Below, piece after piece: positions 14,403-16,185 of a stretch of 16,185 nucleotides of DNA; position 1 is the first letter of the stretch; the number at the start of each line of letters is the position of its first letter. The stretch is from Acanthamoeba sp. SK_2022b (lineage: Eukaryota > Discosea > Longamoebia > Acanthamoebidae): NCBI GenBank assembly GCA_027943245.1, contig JANDJZ010000896.1:1-16185 (forward strand), in the 5' to 3' direction. The notes under the pieces are model-generated. The model was not told the origin of the DNA and searched no databases. It worked only from the letters and a program-made list of their open reading frames with translations. A program made the translations under genes and the position numbers.

Positions 14403-16185
14403 CTAATCAAAGAGGTTCTCGCGGTCGGCGTCGAGGGCGTCGTCGGCGTCGGGGGAGGCGGCGTCCTCGGAGGAGACCCAGGAGAGGAAGTGGGTGGGGC
14501 GGAAGGACTCGTTGTAGAACTCGCGGGGGTTGGCGAGGATGAGGGAGTACTTCATGTTGGGGTTGTGCTTGACGCCGGAGAAGTTGTAGTTCCACATGCC
14601 GTGCTCGGGGACCATGTAGAAGCCGAGGAAGCGGTCGGAGAGGAGCATGGGGACCTTCTCGTAGAAGAGGGGGGAGTAGCCCGAGAAGTTGTGGGTGTGG
14701 TTGTCGCGGTTCTGCTGGCCCCAGGTGTAGCCGGCGGGGGTGAGCTTGTAGGCGGTGAGGGAGCAGGAGCCGGGGGTGAAGGAGACGGTGATGACGATGG
14801 CCCTGTCGGCGTCCCAGGCCTTGTTGTCGGTCATGATGCCGGCGTGGGTGATGACGTCGCCGGGGGGCAGCTGGGGGAGCTCGTTGGGCTGGGTGTGGAT
14901 CCAGCCGAGGGGCTCCATGTCGGCCAGGTACTCGTGCTCGGGGAGCTGGTGGGGGAGGTTGACCTCCTGGTGGGTGCCCCACTGGGGGGGCATGACGATG
15001 CAGCGGATCTCCTTGACCATGGGGTTGTCGGGCGGGCTGACGCCGTACATGAAGCCGGCGACCTGGGTGCGGAGGTCGGAGATGGTGATGAACTTCTTGA
15101 GGACGTTCTTGGGGAGGACGTAGGTGAAGCCGGTCTCCTTGACGTCGTCCGAGGAGACGTAGATGTGGTTGGTGCGGAGGTGGAGGTTGGTGGCCGAGAT
15201 GGCGCGCACGCGCCAGTCGGTCTTGGAGGTGAACATCTTCTGGCCGTAGGGCGAGGTCGTGGTGACGGTGATCTCGTCGCCGTGCACGTTGGTGGTCTTG
15301 GTGGTGACGGCGGTGAGCTGGCTGGCCTCCTTGGTCTGCTTCTCGATCTCGGCGATCTGCTGGCGCTGCTCCGAGGGCGGCGAGATCTCCATGCCGAGGA
15401 TGATGTCGCGGATCTCGGACTGGGTGAGCGAGGCCACGTTGACGTTGTTCTTCTTGCCGTAGTCGGAGAGGATGAGGTCCTTGAGCGAGACCTCGACCTT
15501 GATCCACTGCTCGTCGTTGAGCGAGGGCCAGATGTGGTGCGGCTGCGTGACGACGGTCTTGTCGGGCTTGAGGATGACGCGCGTCTTCTCGTGGTTGACG
15601 TGGAGCGAGCGCAGGATGAGCACGAGGCGCGAGAAGGCCGTGTAGGAGGAGATGGTCTTGAGCCAGTCGTCGTAGATGTTGAAGAGCACCATCTGCGGCT
15701 CGGTGGCCTTGAGGATGAGGTCGCCAAACTTCTCGATCTTGAGGCAGGCCTGGAAGGGCAGCTGCAGCTCCGAGCCCTTGATGACGATGTTGGGGAAGTC
15801 GAGCAGGTGCACCTCGAGCGGGTCGAGCATGCCCTTGCGCGTCACGATGATCTGCTTGGGCTGCTCCTCCACGGGCAGCGACCGGATGAGGGCCGCCACC
15901 TCCTCGGCGGTCTTCCACTTGGCCAGCTGGCCGAGGCGCTTCTGGCCGGCCCACACCGAGGTGTGGATGATCTTGAGGAAGAGCTGGCCCGTGCGCGGGT
16001 TGAAGATGAAGATGCCGCCGTTGATGGGCTTGGTGGTGAGGTTGCCCTCGAAGGTCTTGTGGATGGTGACGCGGTAGACGTTGGTGTCGTCGACGAACCA
16101 GATGATCTGGTTGGAGAAGAGCTCGCCGTAGTTCTGGGAGGAGAGGTAGGGCTCGGTGGGCTCGGACGAGTAGAGCTGGAGGCCC
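14403..16185 (-). CDS. prp8: pre-mRNA-splicing factor Prp8 (U5 snRNP core), C-terminal 593 residues, runs off right edge
   Basis: A single open frame runs from the right edge to TAG at 14405-14403 without any intron. The visible protein starts [20 protein letters not shown] and is nearly collinear with human PRPF8 from about residue 1750 to its end. Residues about 20-235 cover the RNase H-like domain ([48 protein letters not shown]). Residues about 330-593 are the Jab1/MPN domain ([58 protein letters not shown]), whose metalloprotease residues are degenerate as usual in Prp8. This domain contacts the Brr2 helicase. The tail ends acidic ([14 protein letters not shown]). Codon use is extremely biased to C/G at third positions, more than in the neighbours, which suggests high expression. 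Confidence 0.98.
   Translation of the reverse strand, partial: GLQLYSSEPTEPYLSSQNYGELFSNQIIWFVDDTNVYRVTIHKTFEGNLTTKPINGGIFIFNPRTGQLFLKIIHTSVWAGQKRLGQLAKWKTAEEVAALIRSLPVEEQPKQIIVTRKGMLDPLEVHLLDFPNIVIKGSELQLPFQACLKIEKFGDLILKATEPQMVLFNIYDDWLKTISSYTAFSRLVLILRSLHVNHEKTRVILKPDKTVVTQPHHIWPSLNDEQWIKVEVSLKDLILSDYGKKNNVNVASLTQSEIRDIILGMEISPPSEQRQQIAEIEKQTKEASQLTAVTTKTTNVHGDEITVTTTSPYGQKMFTSKTDWRVRAISATNLHLRTNHIYVSSDDVKETGFTYVLPKNVLKKFITISDLRTQVAGFMYGVSPPDNPMVKEIRCIVMPPQWGTHQEVNLPHQLPEHEYLADMEPLGWIHTQPNELPQLPPGDVITHAGIMTDNKAWDADRAIVITVSFTPGSCSLTAYKLTPAGYTWGQQNRDNHTHNFSGYSPLFYEKVPMLLSDRFLGFYMVPEHGMWNYNFSGVKHNPNMKYSLILANPREFYNESFRPTHFLSWVSSEDAASPDADDALDADRENLFD

Noticed and set aside
14407..15954. A 515-codon minus-strand frame, and a 298-codon one, overlapping Prp8 in other frames
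   Set aside because: They are rich in Arg/Pro/His/Ser and arise because Prp8 third positions are almost all G or C, which removes stops in the other frames. Prp8 homology fixes the real frame.
14403..16185. Possible Prp8 intein
   Set aside because: The visible part is collinear with Prp8 without any insertion. The known intein sites lie upstream, outside this window.

Overview
The window looks like nuclear DNA of a free-living amoeba, most likely Acanthamoeba. The coding sequence is GC-rich and most genes are cut by short introns (51-258 bases). A 5S rRNA sequence matches, from memory, the Acanthamoeba castellanii 5S, and the proteins are typical of Amoebozoa. No database search was run. Gene models were built by hand from splice signals and reading-frame phase.

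Layout. 1-1656 (minus) is the N-terminal part of a P5B-type ATPase (ATP13A-like) running off the left edge, with a long GTGTT-type microsatellite in one intron. 1657-2005 is a shared divergent promoter. 2006-4100 (plus) is an 11-exon CDP-alcohol phosphotransferase (choline/ethanolamine type) with an intact catalytic motif. 4283-4870 (minus) holds exon-like remnants of an unrecognised gene. 4925-6995 is a decayed piggyBac-type DNA transposon with 21-bp inverted repeats, flanked by ATAT. 7246-7597 is a 5S rRNA gene split by a 233-bp insertion. 7723-10603 (minus) is a 13-exon Frizzled/Smoothened-like receptor. 11144-12188 is a block of about 1 kb with no CpG at all. 12296-12580 (plus) is a 69-residue protein. 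12714-12782 (minus) is a tRNA-like gene. 13063-14214 (plus) fuses an F-box to a Rho-like GTPase that ends in a CaaX box. 14403-16185 (minus) is the C-terminal quarter of the spliceosome core protein Prp8, without introns.

The genes do not form one pathway: they are ordinary neighbours covering membrane transport, phospholipid synthesis, signalling, ubiquitin/GTPase biology and splicing. The accessory material lies in the middle (4.1-7.7 kb and 10.6-12.2 kb). There, decayed mobile DNA, an interrupted 5S gene and CpG-free tracts suggest transposon insertion followed by loss of methylated CpG. The most distinctive points are the F-box/Rho fusion with non-standard nucleotide-binding residues, the split 5S gene with an 11-bp duplication, the CpG-free kilobase, the ATAT-flanked piggyBac element and two GC-AG introns needed to keep conserved motifs.
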